Source of the DNA: Siphonodentalium dalli
Taxonomy: Eukaryota > Mollusca > Scaphopoda > Gadilida > Siphonodentaliidae
Reading direction: 5' to 3'
Length of the DNA: 64,000 bases
Assembly (NCBI GenBank): GCA_032622095.1
Contig: CP136068.1
Coordinates: 155,275,151-155,339,150, forward strand
Of this stretch, positions 1 through 8,802 are shown in pieces. The notes below the pieces were generated by a model that did not search any database, had not been told where the DNA came from, and saw nothing but the letters and a program-made list of their open reading frames with translations. How positions within the stretch are numbered: the first letter of the stretch is position 1; the number at the start of each line of letters is the position of its first letter. Both the position numbers and the translations under genes were made by a program.

Positions 1-43
1 GTTGAACTTATTACCTGAACATTTCCTAAGGGGTAACTACTCA

Positions 44-441
44 TTAACCCTTTACCCAACAGAAGGGCCCTGTGCCAATGCATTCTCTTATATATGCGAG
101 TCGACCATAGGTCGCCTCGCATATATAAGAGAATGCATTGGCTTAACACATTACAAATTATAAAATTGTTAAAGAATGTAAGAAAAAATGGTAAAAAGTG
201 TTAAAACAAGATTTTTTTTAGGCCAATGCATTCTCTTATATATGCGAGGCGACCTATGGTCGACTCGCATATAGGAGAATGCATTGGCACAGGGCATAAC
301 TGTAACTATCACAATGTGGTCAAGGAGCCGGTTCCAATGATACCCATATTTGTATGGTTCTATTGAGACAGACCGAAGATATTTTAGGCTGTTGAAGCTT
401 TATTTGGCCGGTTTTGGCCGGTTTGTTGGGTAAAGGGTTAA
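44..441. mobile_element. TTAA-flanked (piggyBac-like) MITE
   Basis: The left terminus reads TTAA then CCCTTTACCCAACA; the right terminus is its reverse complement followed by TTAA. Terminal inverted repeats beginning CCC next to a TTAA target duplication are the signature of piggyBac-type elements. The 390-bp body (48-437) codes for nothing and contains the pair of palindromes at 75-141 and 223-287. A second element with the same end design lies at 31851-32530. The superfamily assignment rests only on ends and target site. Confidence 0.65.
75..287. repeat. Pair of ~66-bp palindromes, copy 1
   Basis: Two near-perfect palindromes (75-141 and 223-287) begin CCAATGCATTCTCTTATA and end with its reverse complement. 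Each arm is about 32 bp, with an ATA loop and one conserved T/C mismatch near the tip. The two palindromes are reverse complements of each other, so they also act as inverted termini of the segment between them. The same pair recurs near 32050-32400, 36380-36727, 41227-41583 and (one palindrome) 62882-62949. In this copy the outer TGTGACCCGCC arms seen elsewhere are missing. Confidence 0.85.
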
Positions 442-1354
442 AACGTATTTAGCAAAGAGTGTTAATTAATATAGTTTTTTGCAGCACGTATGCATATGTC
501 TGGTTAACAGATTATGAAAAGTTACGCCCAGTTTAGCACCCGACAGTGAAGGGTAAGCATTACCTCATGTGGCACCCTCAATCAATCGGTCTGTGATACC
601 CCTTCACACTGTTTCAGAACAAAATTGTGTTATTTGTTGTACACATTTAGTTTACCAACTTTCGTCGAAATGTATTCAATGGGTTTATTGAAATAAATGC
701 ATGCAGCACGAAGGGATGATGTTAGTTGTAACTAATTACATGGTTAGACTCCCCTATCATCGCCAAAAGAAAGAGTGCCATATATTGTAAAATATGAGAC
801 CGATTTCCCAAAAAAACGTAACAAAATCAGATGCATGTATTTTGTCACAATGCACACCAGTTTTCGGCACACTATACGAAACCATGCATGTCTTGTCGTT
901 GACAATCAAAGATAGTATTCACGTATTCATATCCGAATACATATAGGGGTGCCAGCACCGACGACGAGGGCAGAACTTTGAGAAATATTCGGCTACGATG
1001 TATTTTCATCGAAACAATGCCGCAAAACAGATATATTGTACTGGTATTGAGTCGTGAATATTAGTGTAAACATCCGTTTAGTTGAAATTATAACCGAAAA
1101 CTAGAAAATGTGCTAAGAACAGTATAGGCTATAATTATAATTAAAGAAAGAAATCTTAGACCGTGCACGCTTTTAAGAAATACTTACTCTCCATTCCTTG
1201 CTGTCATTGAATTTTCGTCTGCATGGAATGTGACATACCAGATAACTTTCTGTACTGATGATCTGTTTATTATATACATCGCTGATTCGCTGTCTAACTT
1301 GGTGTTCAAGAATAGGTAACACATGATATTGTCAAATTGTGCAATTTCGATATG
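442..1354. other. No gene recognised
   Basis: AT-rich DNA without a convincing coding region. Positions 945-1036 match, in inverted orientation and with a ~35-bp gap, the sequence at 9420-9491 on the other side of the retrotransposon. This may be an older interspersed repeat or the ends of an older element. Confidence 0.5.
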
Positions 1355-1436
1355 ATAAAACAGAGTTGCACAGCGACACATTTATCCCTCAGAGTCATGC
1401 CACACTGATCCGTAATTGAACATGTGCACCCCAGTG

Positions 1437-1445
1437 TTTATATAA
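1437..1445 (+). promoter_or_regulatory. TATA-like motif in A1
   Basis: TTTATATAA within the terminal repeat, duplicated in A2 at 8168-8176. It could drive element transcription; nothing in the sequence fixes the start site. Confidence 0.25.
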
Positions 1446-1711
1446 CTAAAAATAGAACCGATGCAAGATCATACGTCATTAACACGGGCAAGCGCTTTCA
1501 CTAAACTAAAGTGCGCTCAGTGATACATGAATGTTAATTTCCCTAATCACGAATACAAATTCTCAACAGTACTGGGTTTTACTTTCTTCTCAATTCTTGT
1601 TTAGGTTATCCATGTACTATTCAATCATTAAATGAAGGCCCTTGGGGCCAGTGATAACGGACCTATATTTCGGAAGCGGCTTAATATGGAAAGTACAAGG
1701 TCACGGCCTTT

Positions 1712-2440
1712 TTGTTAGCTCCGAATTCATATATAAGTCTGTTTACTTTGCTCGTAGTTTTTATATTTTTTGCTGCCAGTCACGCGATGGTTCGCCTTCT
1801 CGTTTTAGGGCATTCGTTCGTAACACGTTTTGGGGCGCATCTATATGGGGGTACAGGGTGTCGGAAATTTCCTCTATGGCATAATTTTGCCAGAGAGTTT
1901 AATCTTAAAAGCCACAGACAGCGTGCGGCAGGGAAAATCAGAACGAGGCAGGTGTGCGTTCGATTGGTGGGTCGTTCTGGGGCCACGGTAAATAAACTCC
2001 GGGCAGATTCCGCGGTGCAAAAAACTCTGCAGCGGTTTCGACCAGACTTGGTGGTGCTTCAAGTTGGGGCAAATGATTTATGCTCAAAAGGCCCAGAGGT
2101 AGTTTCAAGCGATATAGAGTCTTATGTGTCAGAGCTGCAGGAGCATTTTGGGGTGTCCGCAGTATTTGTTAACCGATTATTCAAAAGAACAGAGCTTTCT
2201 ACAAGATTTAAATCCCCTGGGCTGACTTTGGAGGCTCTGAATGATAGAATAGATCTCACAAACCGTATGCTCGGGGTCTACTTGGAGGATCGGGCTGGGT
2301 GTCTGTTATGGAACCAGACTAGGTTAGAGCGGGCGGTGAGACATTTCCTCAGTGATGGTGTCCACTTTAACCGAAAGGGAACACAGAAATATTACTGGGG
2401 AATCCGGGGAGCCTTGCTCTATTATCTTAATCACCATTAG
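1712..2440 (+). CDS. SGNH/GDSL-type hydrolase-like protein of the retrotransposon
   Basis: 242 codons from the first ATG, or 217 from the ATG at 1787. The SGNH blocks are visible: GHS with the candidate nucleophile Ser35, a glycine in GRSGA near residue 90, GAND at 119-122, and DGVH at 215-218 with the Asp/His pair. SGNH enzymes cleave ester bonds in lipids or sugars, and some Ngaro elements carry such a gene; its role in transposition is unknown. Residues 10-22 are hydrophobic and could be a signal peptide, but the ATG at 1712 lies inside repeat A1. The ATG at 1787, just before the first catalytic block, is the likelier start if transcription begins at the TATA motif at 1730. It is the first ORF of the element, about 1.2 kb before the Gag-like ORF. 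Confidence 0.8.
   Translation: MLAPNSYISLFTLLVVFIFFAASHAMVRLLVLGHSFVTRFGAHLYGGTGCRKFPLWHNFAREFNLKSHRQRAAGKIRTRQVCVRLVGRSGATVNKLRADSAVQKTLQRFRPDLVVLQVGANDLCSKGPEVVSSDIESYVSELQEHFGVSAVFVNRLFKRTELSTRFKSPGLTLEALNDRIDLTNRMLGVYLEDRAGCLLWNQTRLERAVRHFLSDGVHFNRKGTQKYYWGIRGALLYYLNHH
1730..1737 (+). promoter_or_regulatory. TATA box candidate at the end of A1
   Basis: TATATAAG matches the TATAWAAG consensus and lies 24 bp before the end of A1. A transcript starting about 30 bp downstream (~1762) would have the ATG at 1787 as first codon of the hydrolase ORF. The motif is repeated in A2 at 8461-8468. Confidence 0.35.
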
Positions 2441-2703
2441 TCTGCTGATCCCTGGTTCCAGTTTGTTTATAACTTCATATGTGAGTGGTAATAATACATA
2501 CATTCAACTATTCGGTTTGAATGTTGAAAGTTTTTCAACTTTAAAATGATTATATTGTGATATTTATGTTCCATATTGCTTTTCATTTTCTTGAAGCCTC
2601 AAACTCTCTTAGTCGTGACGTCTAGATTACGGCCTATTGCCAGTAGCTTTAGAGGTTACTTGTATAAGACTAATATATAATTTATATATGTATGGCGTGT
2701 TCT

Positions 2704-3375
2704 ACTTGCTTATCCAACTCTTTTGGCAAGTCAATTTAACAACTTGTACATTTCAACGATGTGCGTAAACTTTGTATACCATAACATGGTTTTATATATA
2801 TGGCTTGCTTCTCCAACGCTTTGGACATGTCATCTGATAAATCGTACAGCAAATGTAGTAATTTACAGCTATTCACTACTATAATATTGACTTGTTTCTC
2901 CGACGCATCGGACAAGTCATATATCAAATCGCACATTAAACATGGCTTGTTATACTAGGTCAAGCCTGACTTGCTTCTCCGACGCTTCGGACAAGTCATA
3001 TATAAATTTATACATATGTTGTGTGTGTAAACTTTCAGTAGGTTTGACTTTCCCCTCCACTTTCAGTAGGTTTGACTTGCTCCTCCGACGCTTCGGACAG
3101 GTCATGCAAACAAATGGCACATGTACAGGACGCGTAAACTTTTGGTATGGCTTGTTCTCCTACGCATAGGTCAAGCCTGACTTGCTTCTCCGACGCTTCG
3201 GACAAGTCATGAAAAAATCAGTACACCTATAGTGCGCGTAAACTTTTGGTAGGTTTGACTTGCTCCTCCGACGCTTCGGACAAGTTACGCAAACAAATTG
3301 CACATCTACAGCAGGACGCGTAAACTTTCAGCAGTGCCGTGTAATACTGGTATGCTTGTTCTTATACGCCTAGGT
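2704..3375 (+). repeat. Array of about ten covarying hairpins in the retrotransposon leader
   Basis: Hairpins at about 2704-2731, 2802-2834, 2889-2918, 2944-2966, 2968-2997, 3074-3103, 3149-3177, 3179-3208, 3257-3286 and a decayed one near 3353-3375. The standard unit has outer stem GACTTG/CAAGTC, a 5' bulge of about four bases, inner stem TCCGA/TCGGA and loop CGCT. Copies differ by paired changes: inner TCCAA/TTGGA and CCTA/TAGG, outer GGCTTG/CAAGCC, and wobble pairs at 3074-3103 and 3257-3286. Spacers share pieces such as CGTAAACTTT and GTAGGTTTGACTT. The array lies between the hydrolase ORF and the Gag-like ORF, where packaging, dimerisation or translation signals could sit. Confidence 0.85.
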
Positions 3376-3657
3376 CAAGTCTTGTAACAAATTCAAAGTA
3401 AGGCGTATCAGTACATATTTTTGGGGTTTATTCTATGATTTGGGCAAGCATGAGTCATTATTCAAGCTGTGGGATAATTAATCTTACCATGTTGATTTAC
3501 AACCAGCAAAGACATTTTCCTGTCAAGTTACTCATCAATTGTCACACTATCCATGTATACTTTTCATCTTGAATAATGAATATTCTTTAATATTCACACC
3601 AGGTATAATTTCTACCAGATCCACTTCTGCTGTTGTGACTTACCAGTGTAATTAGAG

Positions 3658-3750
3658 ATGCCAGGTCGTGGTCGTCCAAGGGAGAGAGTGGTAGCTACAC
3701 GCCGTGCCACTGCTCTTGCTATAGAAGGCAGTCGCGATCAGAGCCCATGA
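3658..3750 (+). CDS. Small basic ORF overlapping the Gag-like start (ATGA)
   Basis: A 30-codon ORF starting MPGRGRPRERV. Its TGA (3748-3750) overlaps the ATG of the Gag-like ORF (3747-3749). It may be the true N-terminus of Gag in another frame (a frameshift in this copy), or an upstream ORF coupled by stop-restart. The sequence alone does not decide. Confidence 0.4.
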   Translation: MPGRGRPRERVVATRRATALAIEGSRDQSP

Positions 3751-4892
3751 GCTCCTGTAATCAGGCTTCGGGGCCGCAGCAACGGGGTCGTACCCGTCAA
3801 TCAAATCGTGGACATGCTCAAACATCTACTAGTGTTAGTTCGGATACAACAAGGCAGACTCCCCATGGGCGTACTGTCTTTCAGACTAATCAAAGACGTG
3901 AACAGTCAAGTTCACATTCTCGGGCACGCGGATCGAGGCCATGTGCATCACCCCCGAAACGGGGTCGTAAGCGTTCCAGACAGCAGTCTTTGCCAGGTAG
4001 TTCACCTAGTCATTCTTCAAGTCACTCCATGACAGATTCCGATGTTTCTGAAGACCCTATATATTCATTTATGTCTCCAGTCAAACCTGTTCTGGGTGCT
4101 TCTGCTTCCTCGCTTGAGCGGGATGCAGGAGTATCCCCGTCAACCAGTCAATTTCAATCAATTTCTATACCATTGAGTGCTTCAATTGCTAGTAAAGTTA
4201 AGGGTAAAATATGGGGTGATGAATATATTGAATTTTCAACATTACTGCCAGCAGCTCCCACCCGATCCCCTGTACAGGCCCGGTGGATTGACACCCCTGT
4301 TGGGAAGGTCTTGTCATCAGCACCAGCTGAACCTAAAGTTATTTCTACCATTGAGAGGTGGCTGGATGCCTACGAGATCTACATGTCTGTTTATTTGGAA
4401 AAGTTCCCCCATTCTGCTATTCCAATGATAAAATATCAGTCGAACATTAGACATTTGGCATCCATAAGAGCAGATTGGGTATTTTATGATAGATCATTTC
4501 GAGAGTTACATCAACATAACCCGGGGATGGGGTGGGACTGCTGGCATTGGGAGCTGTATATGCGGGCGAAAGAGCCAAGGGCTCTCTCGGCACCTGTCGG
4601 TAACAGGATCTATAATGATCAAAGGAAACAAAATAACCAGTTTGGCTCTGATAACCATGTACCTGTTGGATTTTGTAAGAGGTACCATGGGGGGGTGTTT
4701 TGTTCCTTTAGCCAATGCAGTTATAACCACAAATGTTTCAAATGTGGATCTCTGCATAAAGCTATAAATTGTTCTAAAGGGACTTCTCAGCCAAATTCAA
4801 CCTTTCGAGGCAAGGGAGCTGGATTTGTGTCGTCCGCAGGTGCAAAACAACGCAGAAGTCTGTCAGCTCCCAACGCCAATCAGGGTAAATAG
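3747..4892 (+). CDS. Gag-like nucleocapsid protein of the Ngaro-like element
   Basis: 381 codons. Residues 1-100 are rich in Ser, Arg, Gln and Pro and look disordered. A conserved-looking helical segment (about 200-270, beginning IERWLDAYEIYMSVYLEKFP) resembles the Gag domain of tyrosine-recombinase retroelements. The C-terminal part has two zinc-binding patterns: C310-x8-C319-x4-C324-x3-H328 (CCCH) and C330-x2-C333-x3-H337-x4-C342 (CCHC). These should bind element RNA. The 3' end overlaps the RT ORF by 68 nt in a different frame, so RT is probably made by frameshifting or re-initiation. An in-frame open stretch continues upstream of 3747, so the exact start is uncertain. Confidence 0.85.
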   Translation: MSSCNQASGPQQRGRTRQSNRGHAQTSTSVSSDTTRQTPHGRTVFQTNQRREQSSSHSRARGSRPCASPPKRGRKRSRQQSLPGSSPSHSSSHSMTDSDVSEDPIYSFMSPVKPVLGASASSLERDAGVSPSTSQFQSISIPLSASIASKVKGKIWGDEYIEFSTLLPAAPTRSPVQARWIDTPVGKVLSSAPAEPKVISTIERWLDAYEIYMSVYLEKFPHSAIPMIKYQSNIRHLASIRADWVFYDRSFRELHQHNPGMGWDCWHWELYMRAKEPRALSAPVGNRIYNDQRKQNNQFGSDNHVPVGFCKRYHGGVFCSFSQCSYNHKCFKCGSLHKAINCSKGTSQPNSTFRGKGAGFVSSAGAKQRRSLSAPNANQGK

Positions 4893-6441
4893 ACTGCGCG
4901 AAATGCTTGATGGCTATGACAAAACTTTGGGGAAATTTGTGATAAAAGGTTTTGAAATTGGTTTTGACATGGGTTCCCAAACTGCAACTTCAGGCCATGC
5001 AGGAAACCTTAAATCTGCTTTGGAAAATCCAGACATAGTAGCAGAGAAGTTGAATAAAGAGGTATTAGCAGGCAGAATTGCCGGGCCATTTTACCAGCCT
5101 CCTTTTGACAATTTAATTATCTCACCTATTGGTCTTGTTGAAAAATCAACCCCGGGCACTTATCGCCTAATTCATCACCTTTCATTTCCACATGGATTCT
5201 CAGTAAATGATGGGATACCCGAGGAAATTTCATCAGTTTCCTATGAAACCATCCAAGATGCAATCTCAATTATTACAGATATCGGCCCTTCATGCTTTTT
5301 GGCAAAATTTGATATCAGAAATTCATTCAGACAACTCGCAGTACACCCATTGAACTACCCCCAGCTCGGGATCCATTTTGAAAAAAATTATTACTTTGAC
5401 AGATGTCTCCCAATGGGGGGTCGGTCAAGCTGCTTCATTTTTGAGCGTTTTAGTACAGCTTTGTCCTGGATTTTCCTAAGCGTTGGCGTAGGGCGAATGG
5501 TGCATGTGTTAGATGATTTCCTGGTTCTGGAGAGGGGTCATAGGGCTTGCGAGAATAGTCTGAAGACCGCGTTAGATGTTTGTGATTATTTGGGGGTCCC
5601 ATTAGCAGAGGAAAAAACGGTTTTACCAGCGCAGACCATAACATTTCTTGGCATTGAGTTGGACATAGCAACAATGTCTGCACGTCTCCCGATGGAAAAG
5701 TTAGCCAAGTGTAAAAATTTCATCGAAATGTTTCTCCAACGGAGGAAAGCTACGCTCAGAGAGTTCCAGTCATTGATTGGCCTTCTCAGTTTTACATGCT
5801 CTGTGATAATACCAGGGCGAGCATTTCTACGGCGGCTGATTAATTTAACAGTTGGTGTCAAAAAAGCACATCACAAAATTCGAGTAACTCACATCGTTAA
5901 AGCTGATCTCAGGATATGGTTATCATTTCTTCAGTCCTTTAATGGGAAGTCATTTTTCTTCAACAAACCTTGGGAAACTAACCAAGCAATACACCTCTGG
6001 ACTGATGCTTCAGGTGCAAATGGTTGTGGGGCAATTTTGGGCTCAAAATGGTTAGTAGTTCCTTGGCAGCCAGAGGAGAAGAAGTTGAATATTGCAATTC
6101 TTGAATTTTATCCAATTATGTTAGCAATCAAAATTTGGGGGCATGAACTTAGTAATAGACGAATACTTTTTCACTCAGACAACCAATCAGTAGTTAGTAT
6201 AGTTAACAAACAAACAACACGAGATACTAAGCTCTTGGAGCTTCTGAGAATTTTGGTTTTGCCTTGTTTAGTCCATAATATACAGTTTAGGGCAATGTAT
6301 ATACCGGGTGTTGAAAATATTCAGGCTGATCTGGTTAGTAGGTTTCAATTTCAGGCATTCCGGAGGCTATGCCCGGGAGCACAACCAAATCCTGTTCCGG
6401 TACCTGCAGAGCTAAAGTTGGAGAACTTACTGAAACTGTGA
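4825..6441 (+). CDS. Reverse transcriptase-RNase H
   Basis: 538 codons open from 4825, which is a TTG; the first ATG is at 4903. The RT domain spans about 85-290, with YRLIHHLSFP at 113-122, FDIRNSF at 162-168 and catalytic LDD at 229-231 (VLDDF). RNase H follows at about 385-505: D394 in WTDAS, E427, D452 in HSDNQS and D502 in QADLVSR. This order, without protease and with the recombinase downstream, is typical of DIRS-order elements. The enzyme copies element RNA into cDNA, which circularises. It overlaps the Gag-like ORF at the 5' end and the recombinase ORF by 73 nt at the 3' end, each in another frame. All visible catalytic residues are intact. Confidence 0.95.
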   Translation: MCRPQVQNNAEVCQLPTPIRVNRLREMLDGYDKTLGKFVIKGFEIGFDMGSQTATSGHAGNLKSALENPDIVAEKLNKEVLAGRIAGPFYQPPFDNLIISPIGLVEKSTPGTYRLIHHLSFPHGFSVNDGIPEEISSVSYETIQDAISIITDIGPSCFLAKFDIRNSFRQLAVHPLNYPQLGIHFEKNYYFDRCLPMGGRSSCFIFERFSTALSWIFLSVGVGRMVHVLDDFLVLERGHRACENSLKTALDVCDYLGVPLAEEKTVLPAQTITFLGIELDIATMSARLPMEKLAKCKNFIEMFLQRRKATLREFQSLIGLLSFTCSVIIPGRAFLRRLINLTVGVKKAHHKIRVTHIVKADLRIWLSFLQSFNGKSFFFNKPWETNQAIHLWTDASGANGCGAILGSKWLVVPWQPEEKKLNIAILEFYPIMLAIKIWGHELSNRRILFHSDNQSVVSIVNKQTTRDTKLLELLRILVLPCLVHNIQFRAMYIPGVENIQADLVSRFQFQAFRRLCPGAQPNPVPVPAELKLENLLKL

Positions 6442-7315
6442 ATTTCCTGCTTTACAATGGCCTAGCACCCCGTACTCATGCAACGTATGCCAGGGTGCGC
6501 AGTAACTACATATCATTTTGTACGAATATCGCCTCTCAGCCTTTCCCAGCTACCACCGAGACAATTTCTCTATTCACAGCTTATCTATACAGGAAAGGCC
6601 TGGCCTATAGCACAATTCGGTCTATGTTATCAGCCATCACCTATTTTCATAAATTGCAGAACTTCCCAGACCCGGTATCAGACTTTAAGATACAGAAGAT
6701 GTTGGTGGGTACCAAGAGGTTGCGTTCATGCCCAGATCGCCGCAAGCCAATTACTCCAAATATCCTTAGGAAACTTCTGGATTCTTTGGATGTAGTAGTA
6801 AACACACAATATGCTCGAGCCCTGTACCGGGCAGCATTCACATCTGCATTTTTTGCCTTTGCGAGGATTGGTGAGTTCTGTCCGACAACATTAAGCGGTA
6901 AAAATAAAGTTATCCAATTTGGGGATGTTAGTATTTCAAGGGGTAAACACCGAATGACTTTAATATTCAGCCACTTCAAACATAACATCGGAGCAAGACC
7001 ACATAACATTCACATTGATGGACAAACAGCCCTATTTGTGCCATCAGGGCGATGAGGACATACTTACACTGCAGGGGAGACCACCCTGGTCCACTGTTCG
7101 GATTGCCAAGCGGGTATCCAGTATTATATGCCCAATTTGAGTCTGTTCTTAAAACATGCCTTAATTTTTGTGCATTAGATCACATTCTGATTACACCTCA
7201 TAGTTTTCGTATCGGTGGAGCATGCTGGGCGGCTAAGAGGGGATATTCGGATGCCCAAATCAGACTTATGGGCAGATGGAAATCAAACGCTTTTCTCACC
7301 TACATTAGGGACTGA
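6369..7315 (+). pseudogene. Tyrosine recombinase, split by one frameshift
   Basis: The N-terminal ORF 6369-7055 holds a SAM-like core-binding region and catalytic Arg166 in FARIGE. The C-terminal part 7052-7315 is in another frame and holds HSFR (H50, R53), GRW (W76) and TYIR with nucleophile Y84. Together these are the R-HxxR-W-Y set of tyrosine recombinases, which integrate the circular cDNA. Similarity in the second frame extends upstream of 7052, and the slip lies near 7020-7026 beside a short A run. It is therefore probably a single-base loss (or assembly error) and not a designed ATGA overlap. Everything else is intact and the terminal repeats are identical, so the break is recent. Confidence 0.9.
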
Positions 7316-7927
7316 TATAGTTAAATTTTTTGCTGCACTTCGTTTGAGCGAGTGTAGTACATTGTAGTCTCAATAGCACCTGCCCTTTGCTTGTGCAAGG
7401 TCAGCCTTTGGTTTACTAATAATAATATACATAGATATATGATAATAAGTCATTGTATTCATGTTAATTTCATGAGGTGGTCAGGGGTGGCATATCTTCG
7501 TTTGAGCGAGATGTGCAATTTATTCATAGCATACTCTTTCTGTGTATATAGGTAGTTTGCTCGAATTATGGCACTGATTAAAGTGGGTCTGTGTCTCTAG
7601 TCTAGGATGTGTATAAATAGAGATATATCATTCAAATGTTATACCGTTACATTTTTTCAATGTTATGCCATTGTTACTATGCCGGGTGAATATAGTTATA
7701 TCATCCGGATGTTGTGTGATGTACATGTATATATGTTTCATGCCTCTGCTTTCATTCAGCAGGTAGCGGGGAGATTTTGTCCCATGAATTATAATTTTTA
7801 GAAAATTTCTGGGTGGATAAATTGGGGGGGGGGGGTGTAAGTTCTGATCATTTGCCAGAGTGGATGCGTTCCCCGGTTAGCTTTTTTGGCGGGGTCGAAA
7901 TGCTTGTTACCGCATGCACTTCGACTA
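7316..7927 (+). other. 3' noncoding part of the retrotransposon
   Basis: Between the recombinase stop and repeat B1. It contains two copies of a short motif (CTTCGTTTGAGCGAG) near 7338 and 7498 and a G run at about 7826-7835. No supported gene. Confidence 0.6.
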
Positions 7928-8085
7928 TGGCGCTTGTGGGACCAAAAAAGGGCGTAAATTTGGATTAGATGAAATCCTAAAGTTTAGACCAATATGTTTC
8001 GGCTACCTGTTCTAATTTCCTTTCATTCATCATTAAAGGTAGTCATTCAGGCAAACCTTTCGTTGTTATCATATGACCATGTGGG
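7928..8085 (+). repeat. Split direct repeat B1
   Basis: 158 bp identical by eye to B2 (8639-8796). It is followed by the junction core ACAAAA and repeat A2. Confidence 0.95.
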
Positions 8086-8091
8086 ACAAAA

Positions 8092-8484
8092 CAGAGTTGC
8101 ACAGCGACACATTTATCCCTCAGAGTCATGCCACACTGATCCGTAATTGAACATGTGCACCCCAGTGTTTATATAACTAAAAATAGAACCGATGCAAGAT
8201 CATACGTCATTAACACGGGCAAGCGCTTTCACTAAACTAAAGTGCGCTCAGTGATACATGAATGTTAATTTCCCTAATCACGAATACAAATTCTCAACAG
8301 TACTGGGTTTTACTTTCTTCTCAATTCTTGTTTAGGTTATCCATGTACTATTCAATCATTAAATGAAGGCCCTTGGGGCCAGTGATAACGGACCTATATT
8401 TCGGAAGCGGCTTAATATGGAAAGTACAAGGTCACGGCCTTTTTGTTAGCTCCGAATTCATATATAAGTCTGTTTACTTTGCTC
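8092..8484 (+). repeat. Split direct repeat A2
   Basis: 393-bp copy of A1. B1 plus A2 recreates the fused circle junction that is thought to be split when the element integrates. Confidence 0.95.
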
Positions 8485-8638
8485 CCGCCCTCCCACCCTT
8501 GAGGTGCAATTCGACCTTTGACATTTAAATTTCCTTTCAGAGACGTTACTTAACCCATATGTTCAGCTAGTTATTTCCAGGTTGTTCCCATGCTTTAGGA
8601 CTCCACTCTGTTGCGGATAGCTTCTTTATTCTGTGACG

Positions 8639-8796
8639 TGGCGCTTGTGGGACCAAAAAAGGGCGTAAATTTGGATTAGATGAAATCCTAAAGTTTAGAC
8701 CAATATGTTTCGGCTACCTGTTCTAATTTCCTTTCATTCATCATTAAAGGTAGTCATTCAGGCAAACCTTTCGTTGTTATCATATGACCATGTGGG
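8639..8796 (+). repeat. Split direct repeat B2
   Basis: Copy of B1 forming the right end of the element. It is followed by ATAAAA (8797-8802), matching the left border. The 154-bp spacer between A2 and B2 is unique within the window. Confidence 0.95.
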
Positions 8797-8802
8797 ATAA
8801 AA

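Larger units (their letters stand above)
1361..1753 (+). repeat. Split direct repeat A1
   Basis: 393 bp identical by eye to 8092-8484. It starts immediately after the ATAAAA core and ends at ...TTTGCTC. It contains two TATA-like motifs and is the likely promoter-bearing repeat. Confidence 0.95.
1355..8802 (+). mobile_element. Ngaro-like tyrosine-recombinase retrotransposon (DIRS order), complete
   Basis: The layout is A1 (1361-1753), internal ORFs, B1 (7928-8085), A2 (8092-8484), spacer, B2 (8639-8796). This is the split-direct-repeat arrangement known from Ngaro and PAT elements of the DIRS order. By eye A1 equals A2 over 393 bp and B1 equals B2 over 158 bp, so the insertion is very recent. 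Internal order is SGNH hydrolase, hairpin array, Gag-like, RT-RNase H, tyrosine recombinase. The borders carry the 6-mer ATAAAA on both sides (1355-1360, 8797-8802), while the B1/A2 junction has ACAAAA (8086-8091). This fits site-specific integration of a circle at a short matching core without a target duplication. One frameshift in the recombinase probably makes this copy non-autonomous. Confidence 0.95.

Noticed and set aside
7052-7055. ATGA stop-restart coupling in the recombinase
   Set aside because: The second frame shows family similarity upstream of the ATG, so the frameshift lies earlier and the overlap is coincidental.
7607-7801. Small ORF after the recombinase
   Set aside because: Within the 3' noncoding part of the element; no motif and no conserved context.
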